Source: WHTX01 sp038255145 (GTDB lineage Bacteria > Actinomycetota > Acidimicrobiia > Acidimicrobiales > CAIXPF01). Taken from it: a DNA stretch of 41,587 nt. Both the position numbers and the translations under genes were made by a program. Positions 1-9,422 of the stretch are shown one piece after another; position 1 is the stretch's first letter; each line of letters starts with the position of its first letter. The DNA lies in contig JBBSLP010000056.1 in NCBI GenBank assembly GCA_038255145.1, forward strand, positions 1-41,587, given 5' to 3'. The notes beneath the pieces were generated by a model. The model did no database searches. It was not told the origin of the DNA and was given only the letters and a program-made list of their open reading frames with translations.

Positions 1-74
1 CGATCAGACTTTCGTATCCCTCCTGGGCCCCCGGGCTCGCTCGCCCCATCGGCTAGGCGTCCCCGGAGGTGCCC

Positions 75-1446
75 GTGAAGCCCGACAACAACCTTGTCGA
101 GGAGATCGACAGCGGCGAGACCGAACGGATCCTGACCTGCGTGGCGGCCATCGACGTGGCGAAGGCGACGGGGATGGTTTGTGTCCGTCGCCCGCATCCC
201 TCCATCGAGGGGCGTCGCCTGTCGCGGGTGTGGCAGGTCGAGTCGAGCACCAACTCGGTCCTGGCCCTGGGCACCGATCTGGTCGCTCTCGGGGTCGAGC
301 GGGTGGTTCTGGAGTCCACGTCGGACTACTGGCGGCCGTTCTTCTACCTGCTCGAAGCGGCCGGTCTGTCGGTGTGGCTGGTCAACGCCCGAGATGTCAA
401 GCAGGTGACGGGCAGACCGAAGACCGACAAGCTCGACGCGGTGTGGCTGGCGAAGCTGAACGAGCGGGGCATGCTCCGACCGAGCTTCGTGCCACCCCAA
501 GAGATCCGGGTTCTGCGGGACTACACCCGGCTGCGGACCGAGCTGGTCGAGGAACGCTCCCGCCACAAGCAACGCCTCGAGAAGCTCCTCGAGGACGCGT
601 TGATCAAGTTGTCATCGGTGGCGACAGACCTGCTCGGCATGTCGGCCCGGGCGATGATCGAAGCGCTCATCGCCGGCGAACGGAACCCGAAGGTCCTCGC
701 CGACATGGCCCGCGGGAAGCTCAACACCAAACGGGCAGCGCTGCTCGAGGCGCTCAACGGTCGCTTCGATGACCACCACGCCGACCTGGCCCAGCTCCTG
801 TTGGACCAGATCGACGCCTGCTCGGAGAAGGTCGACCGGCTCACCACCCGCATCGAGCAACTCGTCGCCGAGCCCCCCGAGCCCTCACCACCGACGGACC
901 GTGCCCCCCGGCCCACCCCCACCCGCGACGTGCCCGTAGACCACGATCCTGACGCTGGTCCTCTCAGCACTGTGGAACGCCTCGACGAGGTCCCCGGCAT
1001 CGCGGAACGGGCCGCGCAGATCCTCATCGCCGAGGTCTCAACATGGCCCAGTTCCCCACGCCCGCCCACCTGGTGTCCTGGGCGAAGCTGTCGCCTCAGA
1101 CCATCCAGTCCGGTCCGAAGACCAAGGTCGGCAAGACCGGCAAGGGCAACCGCTACCTCAAAGGCGTCCTCGGAGAGGTCGCCACCGCCGCGGCCAAGAC
1201 CGACACGTTCCTCGGGAGCGCTACCGGCGCCTCGTCCGCCGGCGTGGCAAGCAACGAGCGCTCGTCGCTGTCGCCCGGTCGATCCTCGTGATCGTCTGGC
1301 ATCTACTCAACAACCCCGAAGCCCGCTACATCGACCTTGGATCGGACTACTACACCAACCGCGTCGACCCCGACCGCAAGACCCGCGACCTGGTCCGCCA
1401 ACTCCACGCCCTCGGCCACACCGTCACCCTCACCCCCGCCGCCTGA
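75..1446 (+). pseudogene. IS110-family transposase, broken by two frameshifts
   Basis: Encodes a DEDD-type (RuvC-like) recombinase of IS110 elements. The N-terminal catalytic domain is clear: AAIDVAK near residue 27 carries the first Asp, then LESTSDYW, then RPKTDKLDAVWLAKL, the hallmark of the family. A long helical linker follows. The C-terminal Tnp-20 part continues in a second frame from about 1043 (MAQFPTPAHLVSWAKL, GKTGKGNRYLKGVLGE) and in a third frame from about 1216 (ERYRRLVRRRGKQRALVAVARS) to a TGA at 1444-1446. Three frames are needed for one otherwise full-length protein, so two frameshifts lie near 1040 and 1215. GTG at 75 is preferred because GGAGG at 65-69 is 5 nt away; a GTG at 69 overlaps that site. 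The family is certain; whether the frameshifts are real or sequencing errors is not. Confidence 0.85.
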
Positions 1447-1471
1447 CCACGACCCACCCCACCCAGGTGCA

Positions 1472-1502
1472 AGCCCGTGCGGGGCTACGCCCCGCACGGG
1501 CT
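1472..1502. terminator. Perfect 14-bp hairpin after the IS110 transposase
   Basis: AGCCCGTGCGGGGC at 1472-1485 is exactly complementary to 1489-1502 across a 3-nt loop (TAC). It starts 25 nt after the transposase stop and lies 43 nt before the 3' end of the minus-strand hydrolase gene, so it could end transcription in both directions. There is no T-run, as is common in high-GC genomes. It could instead be part of the element's non-coding end. Confidence 0.6.
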
Positions 1503-1544
1503 CACACGCGCAACCACCCCAGTCAACTCAACGAGATTTTCCGG

Positions 1545-2231
1545 TCAGGGGTAGAGCGACCGCACCACCGGCGACGGCGTGAACGGCTTCCACGCCCCTC
1601 CGGGCTGGGCCAGCCGGTCAGCCACGGCCAACACCACGGCGGGGTTGTGGCCCAGGCCGAGGTGGGTGCCCCGCACCTCGATGTTCTCCACCCGGGGGCC
1701 GGGCTCCTCGATGGCGTTCTGCCAGGCCACGATGGGGTCGCTGCGCGACCAGATGGCCGTCACCGGCACCTGGGGGGTGCCCATGCGCCGGGCCGACTCG
1801 AAGCGGCGGAAGGGGCTGCCCAGGGTGATGACCTGGCGCACCCGGTCGGGCGCCCGCCGGGCCAGGCCCCGGGCGTAGACGCCGCCCAGGGACCAACCGA
1901 CCAGGGACACGGGCTGGCCCCGACGGTCGTACACGTCCTCGAAGCGGGCGGTGAGGGTGCGCAGGGTCTCCTCGTCGGGTCCCCGGTTCACACCCTGGCC
2001 CCATCCGGCCACGTCGTAGCCCAGGAAGGTGAGCACCGAGCGCAGGGGCACGGTGGAGGAATCGTTGCCCCGGAAGCCGGGGATGACGAGCACGGGGTGG
2101 CCGTCGCCCCGGGGCAGCAGGGCGAACCAGGGCAGGGCCATCCCGAAGGCGGCCAGCTCGGTGAGGGCGCCTTCCTCTCCCCCGAAGGGGCTGCGACCAC
2201 CTCCCGGGGACCACCAGGATCGCTGAGCCAT
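1545..2231 (-). CDS. Alpha/beta hydrolase (lipase/esterase-like)
   Basis: A 228-residue alpha/beta-hydrolase-fold protein. VLVIPGFRGND (about 48-57) is the oxyanion-side loop, GWSLGG (112-117) is the nucleophile elbow with Ser114, SRSDPIV carries the probable acid Asp, and RGTHLGLGHN the probable His. No signal peptide is obvious, so it is probably cytoplasmic. The ATG at 2231 lies only 9 nt after the TAG of the CoA-transferase, and its AGG ribosome site overlaps that stop, so the two genes are very likely co-transcribed and possibly translationally coupled. This suggests a role in ester or thioester hydrolysis near acyl-CoA metabolism, but the substrate cannot be read from the sequence. Confidence 0.85.
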   Translation of the reverse strand: MAQRSWWSPGGGRSPFGGEEGALTELAAFGMALPWFALLPRGDGHPVLVIPGFRGNDSSTVPLRSVLTFLGYDVAGWGQGVNRGPDEETLRTLTARFEDVYDRRGQPVSLVGWSLGGVYARGLARRAPDRVRQVITLGSPFRRFESARRMGTPQVPVTAIWSRSDPIVAWQNAIEEPGPRVENIEVRGTHLGLGHNPAVVLAVADRLAQPGGAWKPFTPSPVVRSLYP

Positions 2232-2240
2232 GGCCGGAAC

Positions 2241-4584
2241 CTAGTCGGGGACGTCGGCGGTGGCGCCGGCGGCGTAGAGGGCGGCGATGGCGGCTTCGTC
2301 GTAACCGATCTCGGCCAGGATCTGGTGGTTGTGCTCGGCGAAGAGGGGGGCAGGCCCCGTCGCCGCCGGGGTGCGGGAGAAGCGCCACGGCCACGTGGTC
2401 ATGGGGTAGACCCCGACCACGGGGTGCGAGACGGGCTGGTAGAAGCCCCTCGAGTGGATGTGGGGGTCGGGCAGGATCTGCCAGTTGGCCAGGACGGGAG
2501 CGGCGGACACCCCCCGACGCTGGAGGGCCCACGCCGCCTCGTAGGCCTCGAGCTCGGTGGTCCACGCGGTGATGGCGGCGTCGAGCTCGTCGTGGCGGGC
2601 CTGGCGTCCGTCGCCGTGGGCCAGGGTGGCGTCGGCGGCCAGGTCGTCGCGGCCCAGCTCCCGGGTCAGGGCCCGCCAGTCGTCGTCGTCCTGGACGGCG
2701 ATGGCCACCCAGTTGTCCTCACCCGCGCACCGGTAGACGCCGTGGGGGGCGAAGCGGGGGTCACGGTTGCCCATGGGCGGGCGCACCGTGCCCGTGCGCT
2801 CCACCTCGACGCGGGCCTCGGCGCAGAACGTGGCCCCGCTCTCGTCGAGGGACAGGTCGATCCACTGGCCCTCACCCGTGCGCCGCCGGTGCTCGAGGGC
2901 AGCCAACACGGCCACGGCGCCGTGGGTGCCGCTCACCGGGTCGGCGTAGAACAACGTCGTACGGGAGAGCAACCCGTCGTCGTAGCCGGTGATGGAGGTG
3001 AGGCCCGACGTGGTCTCGATGTTGGAGCCGTAGGCCAGCCAGTCCCGGCGGGGTCCGCTGGCCCCGTAACCCGACATGGACACCATGACCAGGGCGGGGT
3101 TGATGGCGGACAGGACCGACCAGTCCAGTCCCAGGTTGGGCATGACCCGGGCGCTCTGGTTCTCGATGAGCACGTCGGCCCCCCGCACCAGCTCGAGGAA
3201 GGCGTCCCTGCCCTCGGGCTCGGACAGGTCGAGGGCCACGTCGCGCTTGGCCCGGTTCATCTCGGCGAAGTACATCGAGCGGTTCCAGGGCTGGCGCTGG
3301 CGGTCGAGCGTCGGCCCCACCCACACCAGGGTGCGGGTGGCGGGCTTGGCCGGCCACTCCACCTTGACCACGTCGGCCCCGAGCTCGGCCAGGAACCGTC
3401 CGCACACCGGTCCGGCCCAGTTGTTGGTCACCTCGAGCACCCGCAGGCCGTCGAGGGGCCGGGCGGTGGGGGCCGACCCCACCGGAGGCCGGCGCTGTGG
3501 CGGCGCCGCCGCATCGCGGACCGCGGCGCTGTGGCGGCCCAGGTCGGGAGCGGGACCGCGGCGGGCCGAGGGCGTGGCCGTCAACCGGTAGGGCTGGCCC
3601 GGGTAGCGGGGACCGTCACCGTCGGGGTCGCGCTCCCACCAGTGGCGGAAGGCGAGCTGGGGGTCCTCGGCCACCCCCTTGGCGTCGAGCACGGGGGTGA
3701 CCGACACCCGCAGCTCCTGGCCCCGCTCGACGATCTCGGCCACGGGGTGGTCGACGGCCCACTCGGCCACGGCCTCGAAGATCCGGGGCATGTTGTCCCA
3801 CCACGTCTGCAGGTCGGCGGTGAGCTCCTCGTCGATGAGGTCGAAGCGGTCGATGAGCACGAAGAGGTTGTCGTTGGGGACGATGCGCATCACGTACACC
3901 CAGCCATCGGCGGCCCGGATGAGGTCGTTGGGAACCCGGGCCATGAGCTGCCCGTTGGCCACCCACGTCGTGACCAGCCACGAGTGGGCGGTGAGCGTGG
4001 CCTCGAGGTCGCTGATCTCGACGTGCTGGCCCCAGCCGCTGCGGCGCCGCTCCCCCAGCCCGGCAAGGGCGGCGAGCGCGGCGTGGGCCCCGGCGTGGAG
4101 CTGGGCCTGGCTGCCGGGCAGCCACAGCGGCTCACGCTGAGGGTCCCCGGTGATGGCCAGGTAGCCACCCAGGGCCCACACGGCCAGGTCGCTGGACCGC
4201 CAGCCGGCGTAGGGGCCGCTGCGACCGAAGGGGGACAGGTCGATCTCGACGAGGTGCTCGGGCCGGGGCGATGGCAGCTGGGCCTGCCACGGCGAGGACC
4301 CGTCGACGAGGAGCACGTCGGCCTCGGCCACCAGGGCGGCCAACAGGGCGGTGGCGTCGGCCCCGTCGGCGGGGACCACGGAACTCCTTGGCCCCCGACA
4401 GGTGGGCGAACAGGCCGGGCCGGCCGCGCAGGGCCGAACCGGCGGGGGGCTCGACGAGCACGACCCGGGCCCCGAGGTCGGCCAGGAGCTTGCCGGCGTA
4501 GGCACCGTTCACCTCCTGGGTCAGGTCGACCACGGTGACCCCGGCCAGGGCCCCCGCTCCCCCACCTGGCACCACATCCTTCAT
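2241..4584 (-). pseudogene. Tandem CaiB/BaiF (family III) CoA-transferase, one frameshift
   Basis: Two family III CoA-transferase lobes are fused in about 780 residues; the usual protein has one lobe of about 400. The N-terminal lobe begins LAGVTVVDLTQEVNGAYAGK. The second starts at LDGLRVLEVTNNWAGPVCGR and carries the expected catalytic Asp in FYADPVSGTHGA. In the first lobe the equivalent stretch reads PGSQAQLHAGAHAALAAL, with Gln where Asp is expected, so it is probably non-catalytic. The reading frame changes near 4380: the N-terminal part (to SGAKEF) is in one frame and everything from VVPADGADAT onward in another, consistent with one extra base. The ATG at 4584 has GGAG about 9 nt upstream; an in-frame GTG lies at 4605. 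It is immediately followed by the hydrolase gene. Apart from the single shift the protein is intact, so a sequencing error is possible. Confidence 0.82.
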
Positions 4585-4709
4585 CCCTGCTCCGGCGTCG
4601 GACACGGCCGCGGACGCTAACCGAGCGGCTGCCCCGGGAGCCGGAGCGGTTCACCGCTGGCCTGGACGGGGCAACCCTTGGCTACGGTGCCGGCGAGCCG
4701 GAGGGCAAC

Positions 4710-6272
4710 ATGGACGAGCGCATGGGGGCCGAGCGCATGGGGGCCGAGGCCGAGCGCGAGGTCAAGGTGGCGGTGACCGACGGCTTCGAGGTGCCCGACC
4801 TCGGCGGTAGGGGGTTGGTGCACGGTCCGCCCCGGGCCCGCCACCTGGAGGCCACCTTCTGGGACAGCGCCGACCTGCGCCTGACCCGTCGGGGCCACAT
4901 GCTCCGCCACCGCCGGGGGGACGACGACGGCGGGGCCCCGTGGTCCCTCAAGCTGGCCGAGGACGGTGACGGCCCCGTGTTGGCCCGCCGCCACCTGAGC
5001 GCGCCCGGGCCCGGGCACGAGCCGCCGGCCGTCCTCGTCGACGTCCTGCGGGCCGTGCTCGGCGGTGCCGTGCTCGTGGCCGTGGGTCGTCTGCGCCACG
5101 ACCAGCAGCGCTCCACGGTCAGCGATGGCCGCGGTCGACCGGTGCTGCACGTCGAGGACGACCGCTACGAGGTGCTCGACCTGGGTCACGGCGACGCCGT
5201 GGTGGCCCACCGCCGCGAGATCGAGGTGGAACTGGCCGATGGCGGAGCCGACGGCGACGGCTTGCTGGAGCGGGCCGCCCAGCGGTTGCGTCGGGCCGGT
5301 GCCGACCGGCCCGACCGCACCCCGAAGATGGCCCGCCACCTGGGGGCGCTGGCCGCGGCCCCGGCTGACCCCGCCCCCGTCGAGCTCGACCGGCGCTCGA
5401 CGGTCGAGGACCTGGTGCGCAGCTCCCTGGCCGATGCCACCCGGCGGCTGCTGGACCACGATCCCGTGCTCAGGTTGGCCGGTCACGACGTCGAGGCCGT
5501 GCACCAGGCCCGGGTGGCCACCCGTCGGCTGCGCTCGGACCTGCGCACCCTGCGACCCCTGCTCGACCGCGCCGTGACCGATCCCCTGCGCGACGAGCTG
5601 CGGTGGATTGGTGGCCTGCTCGGTGCGGTGCGCGACGCCGACGTGCTCGCGGAACTGGTCGGTGAGCGGAGCCACCGCCTGCAGGAGGACGGTCACCCCG
5701 ATGCCGCCGCGGCCGCCGACGCCGCCCTCGCCGGCCTCGACCGCCAACGCGACGAAGCCAGGGCCGCGCTCCTCGCCGGGCTGGCGTCGCCCCGCTACCT
5801 GGCCCTGGTCCACCGCCTGGTCGTGGCGGCCACCGTGGCCCCGCTCGGCCACGGTGTCGAGGGCAGCGCCCGGGCCGCCGAGGTGACCGCCAGGTTGTTC
5901 CGTCGACCCTGGAAGCGCTTGCGCCAGGCGGTTCGCCAGCTCGACCAGGGTCAGGGGGCGGATGGCGATTGGCACCTGGTGCGGCGCCGGGCCAAGGCCG
6001 CCCGCTACGCGGCCGAGCTGGTGACCCCGGTGGTGGGCCGCCGGGCCGAGAAGCTGGCACGCCGGCTGGCCGCCGTGCAGAGCGGCCTGGGCGACCACCA
6101 CGACCTGGTCACCCTGCGCCAGTGGTTGGACGCAGCCAGCGCCGACGGCACCCTGGGCGTCGACCATGCCCGCATCCTCACCGATGGGCTCGACCGGGAG
6201 GCGGCCCGGGCCCTCGACAGCTGGCCCCATCGCTGGGCCGCGGCCCGCGAACCCCAGCTGCGCCACTGGTGA
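4710..6272 (+). CDS. CYTH and CHAD domain protein
   Basis: A 520-residue fusion. The N-terminal CYTH (triphosphate tunnel metalloenzyme) domain is marked by ExExK at 15-19 (EREVK) and by alternating basic and acidic strands such as RHLEATFWDSADLRL, GHMLRHRR, PWSLKLA and HRREIEVEL. The CHAD domain runs from about 230 to the end, is helical and rich in His and Arg, and contains HQARVATRRLRSDLRTL (His265 onward) and RRRAKAARYAAELV with GLGDHHDLVTLRQWL. Known family members bind or hydrolyse inorganic polyphosphate or related triphosphates, with CHAD as the polyphosphate-binding part. The ATG at 4710 follows GGAGGG by 5 nt. A clustered MGAERMGAE repeat sits in the first 13 residues, and downstream ATG codons there are alternative starts. 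LigD-type polymerase follows after 65 nt on the same strand. Confidence 0.9.
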   Translation: MDERMGAERMGAEAEREVKVAVTDGFEVPDLGGRGLVHGPPRARHLEATFWDSADLRLTRRGHMLRHRRGDDDGGAPWSLKLAEDGDGPVLARRHLSAPGPGHEPPAVLVDVLRAVLGGAVLVAVGRLRHDQQRSTVSDGRGRPVLHVEDDRYEVLDLGHGDAVVAHRREIEVELADGGADGDGLLERAAQRLRRAGADRPDRTPKMARHLGALAAAPADPAPVELDRRSTVEDLVRSSLADATRRLLDHDPVLRLAGHDVEAVHQARVATRRLRSDLRTLRPLLDRAVTDPLRDELRWIGGLLGAVRDADVLAELVGERSHRLQEDGHPDAAAAADAALAGLDRQRDEARAALLAGLASPRYLALVHRLVVAATVAPLGHGVEGSARAAEVTARLFRRPWKRLRQAVRQLDQGQGADGDWHLVRRRAKAARYAAELVTPVVGRRAEKLARRLAAVQSGLGDHHDLVTLRQWLDAASADGTLGVDHARILTDGLDREAARALDSWPHRWAAAREPQLRHW

Positions 6273-6337
6273 CCGCCCCCGGGCCCTGACCCACGCACGG
6301 TGACCGGTGGCCGTCGGCCGCTCGGCTCCGGGGTAGC

Positions 6338-7360
6338 GTGCCGCAGGTGGCCGCCAAGGACGCCGGGACCGTGCTGGAGATCGACGGGCGGGAGGTGCGC
6401 CTGTCCAGCCCGGGCAAGGTGCTGTTCGCCGAGCGGGGTGAGACCAAGCTCGATCTGGTGCGCTTCTACGAGTCGATCGGCGAGCCCTTCCTGAGGGCGG
6501 TGGGGGGCCGGCCGGCCATGATGCAGCGCTTCCCCGACGGGTCCGGCGGCAAGTCGTTCTTCCAGAAGCGGGTGCCGGCCAACGCGCCGGACTGGTTGCA
6601 GAGCGTCGAGGTGTCCACCCCCAACGGCACCAGCTCCCACGCCCTGGTCCTGGCCGACATGGCCCACGTGGCCTGGGCGGTGAACCTGGGTTGCCTGGGC
6701 TTCCACGTGTGGCCCAGCCGGGCCGACGACCTCGACCACGCCGACGAGCTGCGCCTCGACCTCGACCCCTCCCCCGGGGTCACCTACGACATGATCCGCG
6801 CCGCGGGCCACGAGCTCGACGCCCTGCTGCGCGAGGTGGGCCTGGTCGGCTACCCCAAGACGACGGGCAACCGGGGCCTGCACGTGTACGTGCGCCTCGA
6901 GCCCCGCTGGGACGCCTACCAGGTGCGTTCTGCGGCGGTGGTCGTGGCCCGGGAGCTCGAACGGCGCCGGCCCGAGCTCATCACCGCGGCGTGGTGGAAG
7001 GAGGAGCGCGGCGAGCGGGTGTTCGTCGACTTCAACCAGAACGCCCCCCACAAGACCGTCTTCGGGGCGTGGTCGGTGCGGGCCCGGCCCGGGGCCCAGG
7101 TGTCGACCCCCCTGCACTGGGACGAGGTCGACCAGCTCCACCCCGACGAGCTGACCATGGCCAGCCTGCCGGCCCGCCTCGCCACCGTGGGTGACCCGTG
7201 GGCCGACATCGACGACCACCTCCAGTCGCTCGAGCCGCTGTTGGCCCTGCACGAGCGGGACCGGGCCAACGGCCTGCACGACGCCCCGTGGCCCCCCGTC
7301 TACCCCAAGCAGCCCGACGAACCCCCCCGGGTCGCCCCCAGCCGGGCCCGCAAGGACTGA
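6338..7360 (+). CDS. LigD-type primase-polymerase (stand-alone PolDom)
   Basis: A 340-residue archaeo-eukaryotic primase-type polymerase of the kind fused to DNA ligase D in bacterial non-homologous end joining. The metal-binding motif is LRLDLDPSPG (Asp141 and Asp143), the third Asp is in VFVDFNQN (Asp231), and the nucleotide-binding motif KTTGNRGLHVYV precedes it. LSSPGKVLF and KSFFQKRVP are also typical. There is no ligase or 3'-phosphoesterase domain, and no Ku gene in the window. Such single-domain versions are common in actinobacteria. GTG at 6338 is used; a GTG at 6347 is an alternative. It probably fills short gaps or adds ribonucleotides at DNA ends, as known members do. Confidence 0.9.
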   Translation: MPQVAAKDAGTVLEIDGREVRLSSPGKVLFAERGETKLDLVRFYESIGEPFLRAVGGRPAMMQRFPDGSGGKSFFQKRVPANAPDWLQSVEVSTPNGTSSHALVLADMAHVAWAVNLGCLGFHVWPSRADDLDHADELRLDLDPSPGVTYDMIRAAGHELDALLREVGLVGYPKTTGNRGLHVYVRLEPRWDAYQVRSAAVVVARELERRRPELITAAWWKEERGERVFVDFNQNAPHKTVFGAWSVRARPGAQVSTPLHWDEVDQLHPDELTMASLPARLATVGDPWADIDDHLQSLEPLLALHERDRANGLHDAPWPPVYPKQPDEPPRVAPSRARKD

Positions 7361-7416
7361 AGGCGCATCGGCGGCAGCCGGTCCCGGGGCGGCGGTCGGT
7401 CGCCGGACGGGCCGTC

Positions 7417-8004
7417 TCAGGGGGTGAGGTCGGCCAGCATCTCGTCGAGCTTCTCCGCCGGGGTCATCCAACTCAGGGTCTGGCGGGGTCGACCGTTGAG
7501 GCTATCGGCGGCGGCGTCGAGGAGGGCCTGGTCGTACCTGCTCAGCACCGAGCCTTTTGGGGAAGTACTGGCGCGCAGTCCGTTGGTGCTCTCCCCGCTA
7601 CCGCCGAGCCACGGTGAGCGGGGATCCCAGAAGACCAGTTCGAGGTCGTTGTCGAATCCGAAACAGGCGCGCTGAGCCGGAGCCGGCTTCCGGAACGCGG
7701 CGATCTACCGGTCCACGTGCTTCGGGCAGCCTGGCCATGGCTGCGAGCATGGCGTCGGCGACCTTGTCCGCGGTGCGTCCATAGGGGCAGGCGCAACAGG
7801 CGCAGAAGCGGGAGGTCCGCTCGACCAGGGTGCCGATGGCCGAGGTCTCGCCCCTGCCAGGATCAGGTTCCCTTTCAGTGCCCGGGCATGTGGCTGCGAT
7901 GTGGCGAGCTCCCGGCGCAGCTCGCCACGTCCCTGCACGTAGAGGGACCGGTAGATCGTCTTGTCAGGCACCCGTCCCAGCAGAACACAATCGAGCTGGT
8001 GCAC
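7417..8004 (-). pseudogene. IS30-family transposase remnant
   Basis: On the minus strand, fragments of an IS30 transposase lie in the right order but in different frames. VPDKTIYRSLYVQGRGELRREL is near 7970-7905, GNLILAG near 7870, ETSAIGTLVERTSRFCACC near 7845-7790 and FDNDLELVFWDPRSPW near 7660-7610. The C-terminus, LLDAAADSLNGRPRQTLSWMTPAEKLDEML, ends at TGA (7417-7419). DNA between the blocks is missing or shifted, and the N-terminal HTH region is not recognised. The family call rests on TIYRSL, GDLI-like, DPRSPW and RPRQTLSWMTPAE. It is clearly inactive. Terminal inverted repeats were not found. Confidence 0.8.
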
Positions 8005-8081
8005 GAGAAGCCGGGTCGGGCCACTGGCCGCTCAACGCCGTGCGGGCTCGATGTGGTGCTCTATGTGAGCATCTGACGTTC

Positions 8082-8097
8082 CCGAACGCGGGTTCGT
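8082..8097. promoter_or_regulatory. SOS (LexA) box
   Basis: CCGAACGCGGGTTCGT is a CGAAC-N4-GTTCG palindrome matching the actinobacterial LexA operator TCGAAC-N4-GTTCGA except at the outermost bases. It sits 33 nt upstream of the DUF222/HNH start at 8130. In mycobacteria several 13E12-repeat genes are LexA-controlled, which supports the call. Confidence 0.7.
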
Positions 8098-8129
8098 GTG
8101 GAGGTGTCTATCAGCGCTATGATGAGTGC

Positions 8130-9220
8130 ATGGCAGGCGGCCCCGAAGTTCTCGACATCGACGCGATGATCACCGCGCTGGCCGCCGCCACGATGACCGC
8201 TACCGCCATTCCCCGTTCCGGTGACGACGCGCTGCTGTCCGAACGTCTGATCAATGCGGCCGTCGCCTATGGGGCGGCGTGTCAGGACGCGTTCGACCGC
8301 AGCGGCCTGTGGGGCGTCGTCGGCGCCCCCTCCGCGGCGAACTGGTTGGCCGAACGCACCCGGTCCTCGCGTCACGGGCACAAGGGCCGGGTCCGTGACG
8401 GTGTCGCCATGCGCCTGCTGCCCTCCGTCGTCGAGACCGCCGCCGCCGGCCTGGTCCCTGCCGACAGCCTGCGTTCCCTGTCCGAGGTCTACCTGTCCGA
8501 AACGTCGGGCGGGGTGCGCCACCTCACCGGCACCCTGGTCGGCGACGACGGCGACATCGTCGCCGCCGCTCTCGAAGCCCTCGTCGACCCCATGATGCGC
8601 GCCTCCCGCGACGACCCCTCTCTGGCCGCCAAACCGGGCTCCGTGCTACGAGGCATGGCCCTTGTCGACCTGTGCGCCCAGTCCATGCGCCGCGAACCCT
8701 CCGAGGACTCCGCCCCCGACCGCTACCGCGTCGGCGTCGTCGTCGCCTACGACGCCCCGCAGCCGACCGACCCGTCAGTACCTGCGACTCGTCCGCCTAC
8801 CGCATCGTGCTCAACGCGTTGGGCGAAGTGCTCGACGTCGGACGCACCACCCAACGATGGACACTGGCCATACGCCGGGCCATCACCTTCCGCGACCGTG
8901 GCTGCGTGTTCCCCGGCTGTGACCGTAAACCAGCATGGACCGACATCCACCACTGCCAACACTGGGAACACGGCGGACACACTTCGGTGAACAACGGGGC
9001 GTTGTTGTGTAGAACACAACACACGTTCATCCACAAAGACCACTGGTCGGTGACGATCGACAACGGACGACCCTGCGTCCGCTGGCCCGACGGCACCCCC
9101 TACATCATCACCCCCTGGCAATCCGACACCACCCCCACGCGCCCCGACACCGGTTCGCCGGACGGCACCGACCCACCCGTCAGCGCAGAGCCACCCGATG
9201 GCACCGAAACCCACGGGTGA
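8130..9220 (+). pseudogene. DUF222 (13E12 repeat) HNH endonuclease, internally broken
   Basis: The first part (8130 to about 8775) encodes a DUF222 domain: SERLINAAVAYGAACQDAFDRSG, then AANWLAERTRSSRHGHKGRVRDG, RLLPSVVETAAAGLVPADSLRSL and DGDIVAAALEALVDPMM. The C-terminal HNH part continues in another frame from about 8785: SSAYRIVLNALGEVLDVGRTTQ, FRDRGCVFPGC, DIHHCQHWEHGG, NNGALLCRTQHTFIH. It ends at TGA 9218-9220. The usual 50-70 residues between the two parts are missing, so the break looks like a deletion that also shifted the frame. The HNH residues themselves are intact. An SOS box lies upstream. ATG at 8130 is chosen because the domain begins there; GGAGGT lies about 28 nt upstream, too far to set the start. 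Confidence 0.8.
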
Positions 9221-9422
9221 CGTCCAGCGCTGACGAGGTGCTGGAGGCGGCCAGCGGAGCGCGCCACAGGGAGACGGACGGCGGCACGGTGGGCAACGCC
9301 ACCCAACGGGGTCCTCTGTACAGGTGAGGGGCCGAAACCAGGGGCCCTGTTCGCCGTTCTGGGTGGTGCAGGACCCCACACCTCGGCCGCCGCAGCCGAA
9401 GTTCCCCAGACCGGACCGCCGC

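Noticed and set aside
69..4538. A single open frame of 1489 codons on the plus strand
   Set aside because: Only its first part is the transposase. From about 1040 it runs through the frameshift and then antisense to the hydrolase and CoA-transferase, with low-complexity Gly/His/Val composition typical of a shadow frame in GC-rich DNA.
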